Assembly (NCBI RefSeq): GCF_003853705.1
Contig: NZ_QTQI01000029.1
Coordinates: 1 to 64,000 of the forward strand
Direction of reading: 5' to 3'
From: Burkholderia sp. Bp8992
Lineage (GTDB): Bacteria > Pseudomonadota > Gammaproteobacteria > Burkholderiales > Burkholderiaceae
Length of the DNA: 64,000 nucleotides
The position numbers and the translations under genes are program-made. This document shows, in pieces, positions 19,587-28,692 of this stretch. Every line of letters begins with the position of its first letter. The first letter of the stretch is position 1. The notes beneath the pieces are model-generated. The model ran no database searches, had not been told where the DNA came from, and saw nothing but the letters and a program-made list of their open reading frames with translations.

Positions 19587-20126
19587 GTGGAAATTCATTC
19601 GCAGTGGACGTTCGATTGCCGGCCCGAGCACGTGTGGCCGCATTTCCTGCATGCGCGGATGGACGACACGCGGCCGTTGCTGTTCCGCCTCGGCGTGCCG
19701 AAGCCGGTCAGCTGCCGCGTGCTCGAAGGCGTGCCGGCCGTCGGCAACACGCGGCAGTGCACGACCGATCGCGGCACCATCGACCAGCGGATTCTCGTGC
19801 TCGACGAGCATCGCCGGCTGCGTTACCGGATGGTGGCGTCGACGGTCTGGTGCCGCGACTGGGTCGGCCTGCTGGAAGACGAATTCACGCTGACGCCCGT
19901 GGAAGGCGGCAGGACACGCGTCGAGCGGCGCACCGTGTTCAGCGCGCGCGGTTTGTTCAGGCCGGTTCGGCAGATCGGTTTATGGCTCGCGTTGCAGCAG
20001 GCTCATCGATACGCGGCGCGCAACTGGCGGCGTCTCGCGATGGCGGCGCAGGGGCAGGCGGTCGCGACGGAGCCGGCATTCAACCCGGGCACTCGAGCCG
20101 ATCCGCGAGCTCGTTCAGGTCCCTGA
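19587..20126 (+). CDS. SRPBCC-fold (START/Bet v1-like) protein
   Basis: A 179-residue protein beginning at a GTG with AGGAG six bases upstream. The pattern of beta-strands and a final long helix, with opening VEIHSQWTFDCRPEHVWPHF, fits polyketide cyclase/SRPBCC proteins that bind hydrophobic ligands. No signal peptide is seen. The C terminus (about 15 residues, GTRADPRARSGP) overlaps the 3' end of the facing HAD gene by 47 bases and looks unconserved, so the functional protein may end earlier. No specific ligand can be named. Confidence 0.65.
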   Translation: MEIHSQWTFDCRPEHVWPHFLHARMDDTRPLLFRLGVPKPVSCRVLEGVPAVGNTRQCTTDRGTIDQRILVLDEHRRLRYRMVASTVWCRDWVGLLEDEFTLTPVEGGRTRVERRTVFSARGLFRPVRQIGLWLALQQAHRYAARNWRRLAMAAQGQAVATEPAFNPGTRADPRARSGP

Positions 20127-20802
20127 CGTCGAAGTCCCACGCATCGTCGGCTTTCAGGTCGGTCGTCTGGCCGGGCCCGTGCTCGGTCGGCCGCAGCACG
20201 AACGCGGTCGACAGCCCCTGTCGGCGCGCGGCGGCGAGGTCGCCGTTGTGGGCGGCGACCAGGCACAGCTCGGCCGGTGCGAGGCCGAGAATGTCGACGG
20301 TGTCGCTGTACACCTGCGGCGACGGCTTGTACGCGCGGACGACTTCCGCGCCGAGGATCGCGTCCCACGGCAGCCCCGCGCGCTTCGCGACGTCGACCAT
20401 CAGCCGGATGTTGCCGTTCGACAGCGGCGCGATGATGAAGCGCCGCTTCAGCCGGTGCAGCGCGGCGACGGCGTCGGGCCACGGGTCGAGGCTGTGCCAT
20501 GCGAGGTTGAGCGTGTCGATGTCGGCGTCGGGCACGTCGTCGATGCCGAAACGGTCGAGCGTGCGGACGAGGTTTTCGCGATGCAGCACGTCGAGCCGCA
20601 CGTAGCGGCGGCGCCCGCTGCGGATTTCCTCCATCGACGGCGAATATTCGGCGCGCCATGCGTCGGCGAACACGAACGGGTCGAGCGCGGGCGCGTGGCG
20701 GTCCAGGAACGCGGCAGCGCCGCGTGCGACACCGCTTCTCCAGTCGACGATCGTTCCGAAGACATCGAAAACGAGCGCCTTGATTTCGGCAGGGTTCGTC
20801 AT
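20080..20802 (-). CDS. Haloacid dehalogenase, type II
   Basis: A 240-residue HAD-superfamily hydrolase. The nucleophile Asp13 sits in LVFDVFGTIVDWRSG, which is the type II (S)-2-haloacid dehalogenase form of the motif rather than DxDxT. Motif II is APLSNGNI, motif III includes the lysine in YKPSPQVY, and motif IV is LVAAHNGDLAAARRQGL. These match L-2-haloacid dehalogenases that turn 2-haloalkanoates into 2-hydroxyacids. Natural substrates of chromosomal copies are usually unknown. The tail overlaps the convergent SRPBCC gene. Confidence 0.88.
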   Translation of the reverse strand: MTNPAEIKALVFDVFGTIVDWRSGVARGAAAFLDRHAPALDPFVFADAWRAEYSPSMEEIRSGRRRYVRLDVLHRENLVRTLDRFGIDDVPDADIDTLNLAWHSLDPWPDAVAALHRLKRRFIIAPLSNGNIRLMVDVAKRAGLPWDAILGAEVVRAYKPSPQVYSDTVDILGLAPAELCLVAAHNGDLAAARRQGLSTAFVLRPTEHGPGQTTDLKADDAWDFDVRDLNELADRLECPG

Positions 20803-21013
20803 GGTGATCCAGTGAAGGTCGTTCGATGAGGGCCTACGTCGCCGTGCCGCCGGAATGCGCGACACCGGTTCCATCGACATTGAATCACGGATACGAAAAC
20901 GCGGCCCGGCCGGCCGCGATCGCGTCCCGGTCGTGCCGGAACGGAGGGGAAGGCAACGGCCGCGCGCGGCCGCCGGCCGGAAACGCCAGCGGCGGCCGCG
21001 CGTGCCGTGCCGG

Positions 21014-21652
21014 TCAGCTCTTGTCGTACGAGAACTGGATGCCGGCCGTGCCGCCGGTTTCGATGAACAGGTCGATGAACGCCGGCACGGTGGCGCTGCG
21101 CGCCCAGTCGCGCTGCAGTTCGCAGAACAGCTGCGCGACACTGATCATCTTGCCGCCGGCCTGCTCGATGCGGCGCAGCGCGGCTTCGTGCGCGGCGACC
21201 GACGTGCCGCCGACCGCGTCGACGACCACGTATACCTCGTAGCCGGCCTTCAGCGCGTCGAGCGCCGGGAACGTCAGGCACGCTTCGGTCCACAGCGCGG
21301 TCATGATCAGTTTCTTGCGGCCGGTCGCCTCGACGGCCTGGCGGAATTCGACGTCTTCCCACGAGTTGATGCTCGTGCGGTCGTAGGTCGGATAGCCTTC
21401 GAGCGCATGGCGCAGTTGCGGGATCGGCGGCTTGTTCAGGCCCGTCTTCACGTTCACGGTCGAGTGGACGATCGGCAGGCCGTACGCGACGGCCGCCTTC
21501 GACGCGCCGACGATGTTGTTGATCAGCAGCTGGCGATCCATCGACGCGATGGAGTTCACCTGGACCGGCTGGTAATCGATGACGATGAACGCCGCGTTCT
21601 GCGGGGTGAGCAGGTGGTCGTTCGCGGGGTCGCGAACCGGTTCGCTTGCCAT
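21014..21652 (-). CDS. Isochorismatase-like (YcaC-type) hydrolase
   Basis: A 212-residue cysteine hydrolase. Asp26 (FIVIDYQPVQVNS) and Cys125 (MTALWTEACLTFPAL) are conserved. The residue usually filled by the catalytic lysine is Arg92 (YDRTSINSWED), as in some YcaC-like proteins. It therefore differs from NicF elsewhere in the window. A LysR gene diverges from it 198 bases upstream, a layout common for this hydrolase. Substrate unknown. Confidence 0.85.
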   Translation of the reverse strand: MASEPVRDPANDHLLTPQNAAFIVIDYQPVQVNSIASMDRQLLINNIVGASKAAVAYGLPIVHSTVNVKTGLNKPPIPQLRHALEGYPTYDRTSINSWEDVEFRQAVEATGRKKLIMTALWTEACLTFPALDALKAGYEVYVVVDAVGGTSVAAHEAALRRIEQAGGKMISVAQLFCELQRDWARSATVPAFIDLFIETGGTAGIQFSYDKS

Positions 21653-21829
21653 GGTTGCCTCCAGTGACGTGCGGAATGTGAAGGGGGGACTTCAAGCTTA
21701 GTGAATCGATCGGGCGGCCGATGGAGCCGGCCGGGACAATTTCCGACCGCCGCGACACGCTCGATCCACGTTGAAACAGAATGCTATGCGTGCAACAACC
21801 GGCGTTCCAGTCCCTTAAAATGCCGTCAG

Positions 21830-21847
21830 TGTTCTATGAATGGAACA
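21830..21847. promoter_or_regulatory. Inverted repeat before a LysR gene
   Basis: TGTTC-N8-GAACA ends three bases before the LysR ATG at 21851. A protein bound here would block translation-start-proximal transcription, suggesting autoregulation. It is inferred, not shown. Confidence 0.4.
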
Positions 21848-21850
21848 ATC

Positions 21851-22744
21851 ATGGATGACCTGAACGACCTCTACTATTTCGTGAAGGTGGTCGAGCACGG
21901 CGGGTTCACGCAGGCGGGGCGCGCGCTGGATGTGCCGAAATCGACGCTGAGCCGCCGCATCGCCGCGCTGGAAGCGAAGTACGACGTGCGGCTGCTGCAG
22001 CGCACGACGCGTCATTTCACGGTCACGGAAACCGGGCGCGAATTCTACGAGCGCTGCCTTGCCGTGCTGGTCGAGGCCGACGCCGCGCGCGAGGTGATCG
22101 AGCGGCGGCACGCGGAACCGCGCGGCGTCGTCCGCGTGAGTTGCCCGACCGCGCTGCTCGAATACCGCGTGAGCGAACTCGTCGCGCGCTTCATGGCGAT
22201 TCATCCGCAGGTGCAGGTGCATCTCGAGGCAACGAACCGCCGCGTCGACCTGCTGAGCGAAGGATTCGACCTCGCGCTGCGCGTGCGCTTCCCGCCGCTG
22301 GAGGACAGCGATCTCGTGATGCGCGTGCTGGCCGACAGCCCGCAGCGGCTGGTCGCCGCGCCGCAATGGCTGGACGGGCGAGGGGCGCTGTCGGATCCGG
22401 CCGAGCTGGCCGGCGCGCCGAGTCTCGACTGGGGGCCGGCACGGCATCATCTGTGGCAACTGGTCGGGCCGAACGGCGAGCACGCGCAGTTGCGCCATCA
22501 TCCGCGCTTCGTGACCGACGACATGCACGCGCTGCGCGACGCGGCGATTCATGGCGTCGGCATCGTGCAGCTGCCGTGCATGGTCGTCGAGGACGACCTG
22601 CGCGACGGCACGCTGGTCGACGTGCTGCCGGGCTGGGCGCCGAAGGGCGGCGTGGTGCACGCGGTGTTTCCGTCGCGGCGCGGGCTGCTGCCGCGCGTAC
22701 GGCTGCTGATCGACTTCCTGGCCGAACACATCCGGAAGGATTGA
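21851..22744 (+). CDS. LysR-family regulator, divergent from the YcaC-like hydrolase
   Basis: A 297-residue LysR-type regulator. The helix-turn-helix is in residues 3-60 (LNDLYYFVKVVEHGGFTQAG, VPKSTLSRRIAALE). The effector domain begins near residue 88. It belongs to the subgroup that often sits opposite oxidoreductases and isochorismatase-like hydrolases. The likely target is the adjacent hydrolase gene and itself. Confidence 0.88.
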   Translation: MDDLNDLYYFVKVVEHGGFTQAGRALDVPKSTLSRRIAALEAKYDVRLLQRTTRHFTVTETGREFYERCLAVLVEADAAREVIERRHAEPRGVVRVSCPTALLEYRVSELVARFMAIHPQVQVHLEATNRRVDLLSEGFDLALRVRFPPLEDSDLVMRVLADSPQRLVAAPQWLDGRGALSDPAELAGAPSLDWGPARHHLWQLVGPNGEHAQLRHHPRFVTDDMHALRDAAIHGVGIVQLPCMVVEDDLRDGTLVDVLPGWAPKGGVVHAVFPSRRGLLPRVRLLIDFLAEHIRKD

Positions 22745-23143
22745 CGGGCGGCGCGCTGCCTGCGACGTCCGCGCGCGTGTCGGTCGCTGCCGCGATCGAT
22801 GCGCTGAAAGCCGTGACGCGTCCGCTGCCGGGCGCGGAAGGCAGGGCAGGAACGGGGCCGGGCGCCGTCACAATCTGACGAACCGGTGTCGGCGAAGGGC
22901 TGCCTGTACTTTCGGCGGGCTGACCGCCGGGCCGCATGCGGCGGGGCAACCGCGCGTAACCCCTGATGCACGCGGATGCGCGGGTTGTCGCGGATTGGTG
23001 TTAAATATATTTCGGCGCGCCCCGACTCGGCGCGCAAAACGGGGCGCACCGGGCATCGGCGTAAACCCGGAGCGAAAACGGCACGAAAGATCGAAAACGA
23101 ATCGGGCGCATCAGACCCGATCGGACAGACGGCAGGATTCATC
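22745..23143. other. 399-bp upstream region of the GGDEF/EAL gene
   Basis: No gene is supported. The striking element is an AT-rich core at about 23001-23012 (TTAAATATATTT) in an otherwise GC-rich stretch, a good place for a promoter. The in-frame sequence between 22976 and the chosen TTG is open but reads as basic, low-similarity residues. Confidence 0.5.
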
Positions 23144-25393
23144 TTGAATACCGAACCGCAAAATTCTCGTTACAGCCTCGGCCTCGCGGCGGAAGTGCTC
23201 GCGTCCGAGCAAAGCGTGCTGAGGCTGATCACGCGCAACACACCGCTGCCGGAACTGTTGGTCGAGGTCTGCCGGCGTGCCGAGGCGTTGCTCGGCGACG
23301 GCGCGTCATGCACGATCCTGCTGCTCGATACGGACGGCGCGCACGTGCGCGTCGGCGCGGCGCCGTCGCTGCCCGCGCAGTACAGCGCGGCGATCGACGG
23401 CGCGCCGATCGGGCCGGCAGCCGGCTCGTGCGGCACGGCGATGTACGAGCGCCGGATGATCGCCGTCGAAGACATCGAAACCGATCCACTGTGGGCCGAC
23501 TACCGTTCCGTCGCATTGCCGTTGGGCCTGCGCGCGTGCTGGTCGGTGCCGTTTCTCGACGACACGGGCGCCGTGCTCGGCGCATTCGCCGTCTATCACC
23601 GCACACCGTGCCGGCCAAGCGATGAGGAAACCGAACTGCTGCGCGACATCGGCAACAGCGTCGGCCTCGCGGTGCACCAGGACCGGATCGCACGGCAGCT
23701 CGTGCGCAGCGAGGAGCATCACCGGCTCGTCGTCAACAGCCTGAACGAAGGAATCCTCGTCGTGTCGCGCGACGGCGTCGTGGTCGCGAGCAACCCGAGC
23801 GCGAACCGGATGATGCGCGTGAAGGGCGATCTCGTCGGCCGGCGGCTGTCCACGGTGATCCTGCGCAAGCTGCGCGAGGACGGCACACCGATCGCGCCCG
23901 ACGCGTGGCCGAGCCGGCTCGCGCTCGAGACGGCCACGCCGATGCTCGACTACACGGTCGGCTTCGGCCTCGCGGACGGCGACATCATCTGGGTGCGCGG
24001 CAATGCGGTGCCGATCGTGAGGCCCGGCGAGACGCGGGCCGATTCCGTGCTCGTGTCGTTCAACGACATCGGCCCCGTGCGCGAAGCGCAGCAGCAACTG
24101 CGCTACCTGGCGACGCGCGATGCGCTGACGGGCCTCTACAACCGCCGCTGGCTCGCCGACCGCATGCGCGAGCTGTTCGGCGGGCACGATGCGGCGGGCG
24201 GGCCCGCGCGCGTCGCGATCCTGTTCATCGATCTCGTCGGTTTCAAGAAGGTCAACGACACGGCCGGCCACGACGCGGGCGACGCGCTGCTGCGCAGCGT
24301 CGCGGCGCGGCTCGCGGCCTGCGCGGGCGGCCGCTACGCGCTCACGCGCGTCGGCGGCGACGAGTTCGTGATCCTCGTCGACGACTGCGACGATCCCGAC
24401 CGCCTCGCGGTGCTCGCGCGCGAGGTGATCGACGCGATCGCGAAGCCGTTCGCGATCGCGAACAACGAGTACTGGCTCGGCGTGTCGATCGGGATCAGCG
24501 TGGCGCCCCGTGACGGCGACGATGCGGTCACGCTGATGCGCAACGCCGATTCGGCGATGTACGACGCGAAGCAGCGCGGCCGCAACCATTTCACGTTCTT
24601 CACCGCGCAGCTCAACCTGCGGCTGCAGCGCCGCTTCGCGGTCGAGCAGTCGCTGCGGCGCGCGCTGACGTCGGACATGCTGCGGCTCGCGTATCAGCCC
24701 GTCGTCGATGCGCGCAGCGGCCGCACGGTCGGTGCGGAAGCGCTGCTGCGCTGGACCAGCCCGGAGCTCGGGCCGATGTCGCCGGCGGAATTCATTCCGG
24801 TCGCGGAAGATACGGGGCTGATCGTCGCGATCGGCCAGTGGGTGCTCGAAACGGCCTGCAGGCAGGCGGCCGAATGGCGCCGCACGATCGCCCCCGACCT
24901 GATGCTGGCCGTCAACCTGTCGCCCCGGCAGTTCCACGAAGGGCTCGTCGAATCGGTCGGCCGCTGTCTCGCGCAAACGCAGCTCGATCCGTCCGCGCTC
25001 GAACTCGAGATCACCGAAGGACTGCTGATGAACGACACGGACACCGTGCTGCCGATGCTCGAAGCGCTCACGGACATGAACGTGCGGATCTCGGTCGACG
25101 ATTTCGGTACCGGCTATTCGTCGCTCGCCTACCTGAAGCGCTTTCCGCTGCACAACCTGAAAGTCGACCGCTCGTTCGTGTCGGGCGTGCCCGATCATCA
25201 CGACTCGGTCGCGATCACGCAGGCCGTCGTCGCGATGGCGCATTCGCTCGGCATGAAGGTCACGGCGGAGGGCGTCGAGACGCAGGCGCAGTCGTGGTTC
25301 CTGCAGCAGATCGGCTGCGACATGCAGCAGGGCTACCTGTTCAGCCGCCCGCTGGACCCGAACGACTACGCGCGCCGGCTCGGCGCCGCGTAA
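23144..25393 (+). CDS. GAF-PAS-GGDEF-EAL cyclic di-GMP enzyme
   Basis: A 749-residue cytosolic protein. Order: GAF (about 20-180, starting VLRLITRNTPLPELLVEVC), PAS (about 195-315), GGDEF (about 325-485) with an intact GGDEF at 404-408, and EAL (about 500-749) with EAL at 532-534 and DDFGTGYSSL intact. Both synthase and phosphodiesterase centres look functional by motif. No RxxD inhibitory site precedes GGDEF. The start is a TTG with AGGA six bases before it; an ATG far upstream (22976) gives a poor extension. It faces the WspR-like cyclase gene. Confidence 0.9.
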   Translation: MNTEPQNSRYSLGLAAEVLASEQSVLRLITRNTPLPELLVEVCRRAEALLGDGASCTILLLDTDGAHVRVGAAPSLPAQYSAAIDGAPIGPAAGSCGTAMYERRMIAVEDIETDPLWADYRSVALPLGLRACWSVPFLDDTGAVLGAFAVYHRTPCRPSDEETELLRDIGNSVGLAVHQDRIARQLVRSEEHHRLVVNSLNEGILVVSRDGVVVASNPSANRMMRVKGDLVGRRLSTVILRKLREDGTPIAPDAWPSRLALETATPMLDYTVGFGLADGDIIWVRGNAVPIVRPGETRADSVLVSFNDIGPVREAQQQLRYLATRDALTGLYNRRWLADRMRELFGGHDAAGGPARVAILFIDLVGFKKVNDTAGHDAGDALLRSVAARLAACAGGRYALTRVGGDEFVILVDDCDDPDRLAVLAREVIDAIAKPFAIANNEYWLGVSIGISVAPRDGDDAVTLMRNADSAMYDAKQRGRNHFTFFTAQLNLRLQRRFAVEQSLRRALTSDMLRLAYQPVVDARSGRTVGAEALLRWTSPELGPMSPAEFIPVAEDTGLIVAIGQWVLETACRQAAEWRRTIAPDLMLAVNLSPRQFHEGLVESVGRCLAQTQLDPSALELEITEGLLMNDTDTVLPMLEALTDMNVRISVDDFGTGYSSLAYLKRFPLHNLKVDRSFVSGVPDHHDSVAITQAVVAMAHSLGMKVTAEGVETQAQSWFLQQIGCDMQQGYLFSRPLDPNDYARRLGAA

Positions 25394-25399
25394 GCGACG

Positions 25400-25417
25400 C
25401 GCGCGATCAGTCGCGCG
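25400..25417. terminator. Short convergent hairpin
   Basis: CGCGCGA-N4-TCGCGCG lies in and across the 13-base gap between the GGDEF/EAL gene and the facing WspR-like gene. It may separate the two transcripts. Confidence 0.35.
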
Positions 25418-26471
25418 GCGCGCCGAACTCGCCGGCGCCGGGCGGCGTCGGCGACGTATCGATCTCGACGCGGTTCTTGCCTTCGTGCTTCGCGCGATAC
25501 AGCGCGCGGTCGGCCGCTTCGATCAGCACGGTCGTCGGCAGGCCGGGCGCGGGCACGATGCTCGCGCCGCCGATGCTGATCGTCACGGTGTTGCCGGTCG
25601 ACGAATGCGCGTGCCGCAGCCGCAGCGCCTCGATGGCGAGCCGGATCTTCTCGCCGAGCAGCCGCGCCGCGCCCGGCGACGTGGCCGGCATCACGACCGC
25701 GAACTCCTCGCCGCCGAAGCGCGCGGCGAGATCGCCCGATTGCCCGAGGCAGCGCTCGATGGTCGACGCGATCTGCTTGAGCACGCTGTCGCCCGACACG
25801 TGTCCGTACGTGTCGTTGTACAGCTTGAAATTGTCGACGTCGATCATCAGCAGCGACAGCTCGCTGCGCTCGCGCGTGCCGCGGCGCCATTCGGCGGCCA
25901 GGTATTCGTCGAGATAGCGCCGGTTCGACAGCCCCGTCAGGCCGTCGGAATGCGTGAGGCGCCGCAGTTCGAGATTGGCTTCGAGCAGTTGCTGCTGCGA
26001 CTGCCGCAGCGCGCGATAGGCCTCGTCGCGCTGCAGCAGGTTCATATATGAACGCGAGTGGTAGCGGATGCGCGCGACGAGCTCGATGCGATCGGGCAGC
26101 TTCACGAGATAGTCGTTCGCACCGGCCGCGAACGCGGCGCTCTTGATCACCGGTTCTTCCTGCGTCGACAGCACGATGATCGGCACGTCGCGTGTCGCCG
26201 GGTTCGCGCGGTACGACTTCACGAGGCTCAGCCCGTCGATGCCGGGCATCACGAGGTCCTGCAGGATCACGGTCGGCCGCGTGTCGATCGCGGTGGCCAT
26301 CGCGTCGTCCGAGCGCGGGCAGTAGTGGAAGTCGATGCCTTCCTCGTCGACGAGCGCGCGCCGTACGGCTTCCGCGACGATCGTCTGGTCGTCGACCAGC
26401 AGCACCATGGCCGGCACGTCGGCGGTCGGCGTGATCGGGCTGCCCGGCGGGCGGGTCAGGTCGCTAGTCAT
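25407..26471 (-). CDS. WspR-like response-regulator diguanylate cyclase
   Basis: A 354-residue protein with a receiver domain (residues 20-140; phosphoacceptor Asp72 in VILQDLVMPGIDG, Thr/Ser in IIVLSTQ, Lys in YLVKLPD), a coiled linker (about 145-172), and GGDEF with GGEEF at 253-257. The layout equals WspR. The product-inhibition motif RxxD five residues before GGEEF reads QSGD here, so the Arg is lost. It is 55 bases downstream of a CheB/WspF-like gene on the same strand. The upstream in-frame ATG (26513) is less likely. Predicted to make c-di-GMP when phosphorylated. Confidence 0.88.
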   Translation of the reverse strand: MTSDLTRPPGSPITPTADVPAMVLLVDDQTIVAEAVRRALVDEEGIDFHYCPRSDDAMATAIDTRPTVILQDLVMPGIDGLSLVKSYRANPATRDVPIIVLSTQEEPVIKSAAFAAGANDYLVKLPDRIELVARIRYHSRSYMNLLQRDEAYRALRQSQQQLLEANLELRRLTHSDGLTGLSNRRYLDEYLAAEWRRGTRERSELSLLMIDVDNFKLYNDTYGHVSGDSVLKQIASTIERCLGQSGDLAARFGGEEFAVVMPATSPGAARLLGEKIRLAIEALRLRHAHSSTGNTVTISIGGASIVPAPGLPTTVLIEAADRALYRAKHEGKNRVEIDTSPTPPGAGEFGAPRD

Positions 26472-26526
26472 GATCGATGCGGCGTGTTGCGAGGGCAGGC
26501 ATGGGTGTTGCACGTGTTCATCGGGC

Positions 26527-27531
26527 TCAGATCCGTGCGAGCGCCGCCAGCTCGCCCGCGATGCGTCCGAGCGGCAGGATCGCGCGCGCCGCGCCGAGCG
26601 TCGCGGCTGCCTTCGGCATGCCGTACACGGCGCTGGTCGCCTCGTCCTGCGCGATCGTATGGTAGCCCTTCATCCGCAGCGCCTTCAGGCCGATCGCACC
26701 GTCGCGCCCCATCCCCGTCAGCAGCACGCCGATCACGCGGCCGGGCCAGTGCTCGGTCAGGCTGTTGAAGAACACGTCGACCGATGGACGATACGGCGTG
26801 GCGGCCGGCTCGCGCGTGTATTCGAGCGTGCCGGTGCGCGTGATGCGCAGATGATCGTCGGTCGCGGCGAGCAGCGCGACGCCCGGCTGCGGGCGGTCGC
26901 CTTCGCGCGCGACGCGCACGGCGAGCGGCGTCTGGCCGTCGAGCCATTGCGCCATGCCTTCCGCGAACGCGCGGTCGACGTGCTGCACGATCACGATCGG
27001 CGCGCTGAAATCGGCTGGCAGGCCGCCGAGGATCGATGCGAGCGCGCCCGGGCCGCCGGCCGACGCACCGATCGCGATCAGCGGGCCGCCGCCGGCGCGG
27101 GCGGCCGTGCCGGCGAGGCGCGTGCCGCCCGGCGCGTCGAGCAGCCGGCCGATCTGGTCGATCTTCGCGAGCAGGAGTCGGGTCGTGTCGCCGGCCGCGC
27201 CGTCGCCGAGCCGCGGCGTATCGACCGCGTCGAGCGCACCGGCGCCCATCGCCTCGAATACGCGCCACGCATTCGCGCCGATGCAGCTCGTCACGATCAG
27301 GATCGCGCACGGTCGTTCGGATCGCATGATCCGCCGCGTCGCTTCGATCCCGTCGAATTTCGGCATGACCAGGTCCATCAGCACGACGTCGGGCGGCTGC
27401 GCGGCGCACAGTTCGACGGCCTGCGCGCCGTCGGTCGCGACCCACAGCACGCGGTGCTCGGGCCGGCGCGCGATCGCACGGCGCATCGCCTCGACGGCAA
27501 GCGGGAGGTCGTTGACGATGCCGATGTTCAC
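26527..27531 (-). CDS. CheB/WspF-like protein-glutamate methylesterase
   Basis: A 334-residue response regulator with an N-terminal receiver (Asp53 in VVLMDLVMPKFDG) and a C-terminal CheB methylesterase domain. The catalytic Ser is in IGASAGGPGAL (about residue 155), His in IVQHVD (about 182), and Asp in TGMGRDGAIG (about 278). Paired with a WspR-like cyclase it matches WspF, which resets the Wsp surface-sensing receptor. The usual partners (WspA, B, C, D, E) are absent next to it: the upstream DNA holds a 346-base gap then a divergent gene. Confidence 0.87.
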   Translation of the reverse strand: MNIGIVNDLPLAVEAMRRAIARRPEHRVLWVATDGAQAVELCAAQPPDVVLMDLVMPKFDGIEATRRIMRSERPCAILIVTSCIGANAWRVFEAMGAGALDAVDTPRLGDGAAGDTTRLLLAKIDQIGRLLDAPGGTRLAGTAARAGGGPLIAIGASAGGPGALASILGGLPADFSAPIVIVQHVDRAFAEGMAQWLDGQTPLAVRVAREGDRPQPGVALLAATDDHLRITRTGTLEYTREPAATPYRPSVDVFFNSLTEHWPGRVIGVLLTGMGRDGAIGLKALRMKGYHTIAQDEATSAVYGMPKAAATLGAARAILPLGRIAGELAALARI

Positions 27532-27877
27532 AAGCGGAATTCTCCGGTCGGTTCGTAGTGTTGGAGGATGGCCGGGTTCATGGAAGGGGCTGCCTGTCCG
27601 GTGCCGCCGGGTGGCATCGGCGGCCGGACGGCACGGTTTTCTTTTGGGTTGACGACGCCCCGCATGCTGTCATGCGGCGCGGACGGCGGCAATCGAAAAA
27701 TTTGCCCATTGTGCCGTTTCAGTGCGTTTCCTCCATGACTGCACGGTGTTTCCGGGCGATACGGGGCGGCGGGCCGGTGCATCCGCGCCTGCCGGGCCGT
27801 CGAACCGTGCCGGCGCAGGCCGCGCTAGCGGGCATGTTACCGTGCCGGCGTCGACAAACAGGAAGGGGGAGAACCGG
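27532..27877. other. 346-bp divergent intergenic region
   Basis: Lies between the minus-strand wspF-like gene and the plus-strand hypothetical at 27878. I see no supported gene or clear inverted repeat. AT-richer bases around 27635-27720 could serve the wspF/wspR promoter. Confidence 0.4.
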
Positions 27878-28201
27878 ATGACCGTGCCCGATACCGTACT
27901 CGTCAGCCGCGATCCGTACGCGCCGGCCGTGATCGAGCGCGACGGCCGGTTGCCGTACCGGATCGCCATCGTGAGCGGGCATGCGTCGTTCCACCGCGAA
28001 TTTCCGGTCGATCCGGACGCGGTGCACGTGCTGCGCGACGACGCCGAACGCGACTACTTCCTGTTCGCGGTGCTTCACCATCCGTACCGGCCGAGCGCGA
28101 CGAACCTGTCCGACGCGGCGCGCGAACGCTACTTCGGCACGATCCTGTTTGCCGGCCGCGCAGCGGATGCGCGGCCGCGTCGTCAATGGCTGCGCGCGTA
28201 G
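27878..28201 (+). CDS. Hypothetical protein
   Basis: A 107-residue protein that I do not recognise. A strong purine-rich site (GGAAGGGGGA, 7 bases before ATG) supports the start. Sequence features: many aromatic/acidic residues (DDAERDYFLFAVLHHPYRPS), no signal peptide and no membrane segment. Its last 19 bases overlap the end of the facing gene at 28183. Confidence 0.6.
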   Translation: MTVPDTVLVSRDPYAPAVIERDGRLPYRIAIVSGHASFHREFPVDPDAVHVLRDDAERDYFLFAVLHHPYRPSATNLSDAARERYFGTILFAGRAADARPRRQWLRA

Positions 28202-28407
28202 CCCTGGATCAGCGCGCGCATCATCCCCTCGACCGTCGCGTCGCGCAGGTCGCCTTCCTGCTCGGCTTCCTCGACGAGCGCGGCATAGGCCGTCGCGAGC
28301 GTCACGCGGTCGACTTCATGGCGTTGCTCCATCAGCGTCACCATCCCGTCCTTCGCCAGATGAGCCGAGAACGCGCGGCTGCCGATGGTCTGGAATACGT
28401 CAATCAT
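28183..28407 (-). CDS. Hypothetical small protein
   Basis: A 74-residue, mostly helical acidic protein (MIDVFQTIGSRAFSAHLAKD at the start), unrecognised. GGGAGAG lies about 6-12 bases before the ATG. A longer frame to 28551 is basic and low-complexity and is not used. It overlaps the convergent gene at 27878-28201 by 19 bases. Confidence 0.55.
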   Translation of the reverse strand: MIDVFQTIGSRAFSAHLAKDGMVTLMEQRHEVDRVTLATAYAALVEEAEQEGDLRDATVEGMMRALIQGYARSH

Positions 28408-28583
28408 GGCGGCTCTCCCGTCCGTTGCCGATGCTTTCCAGTGTAGTCGGCGGCCCAGGGCTCCGCCACGCACCGCGGCCGGTCGACCAGCCGGCCGCTG
28501 TTTCCTCCGATGAAACACCGTCGACACACGGCCGGGGCACGGTATCCGCACACTTCAACGTTTACCCGAACCCGCAAATTGTC

Positions 28584-28603
28584 GACTTTTTATCGATAAA
28601 GTC
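28584..28603. promoter_or_regulatory. Inverted repeat before the DUF969 operon
   Basis: GACTTT-N8-AAAGTC, with the inner palindrome TATCGATA, lies 90 bases before the DUF969 start in an AT-rich patch. A GntR- or LysR-type operator is possible; no adjacent regulator gene is seen. Confidence 0.45.
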
Positions 28604-28692
28604 TCGTGTTAGATTTCGCCGTCCGAGCCCGATGCAAACCGGGCCGGCAGCGTGCGGCCGGCGTGCCGCGCGTCCAGACACAAGGAGGGGAA

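Noticed and set aside
27558-27881. 107-residue plus-strand frame before the hypothetical at 27878
   Set aside because: No ribosome site, no family resemblance, ends in the next gene's start; likely chance.
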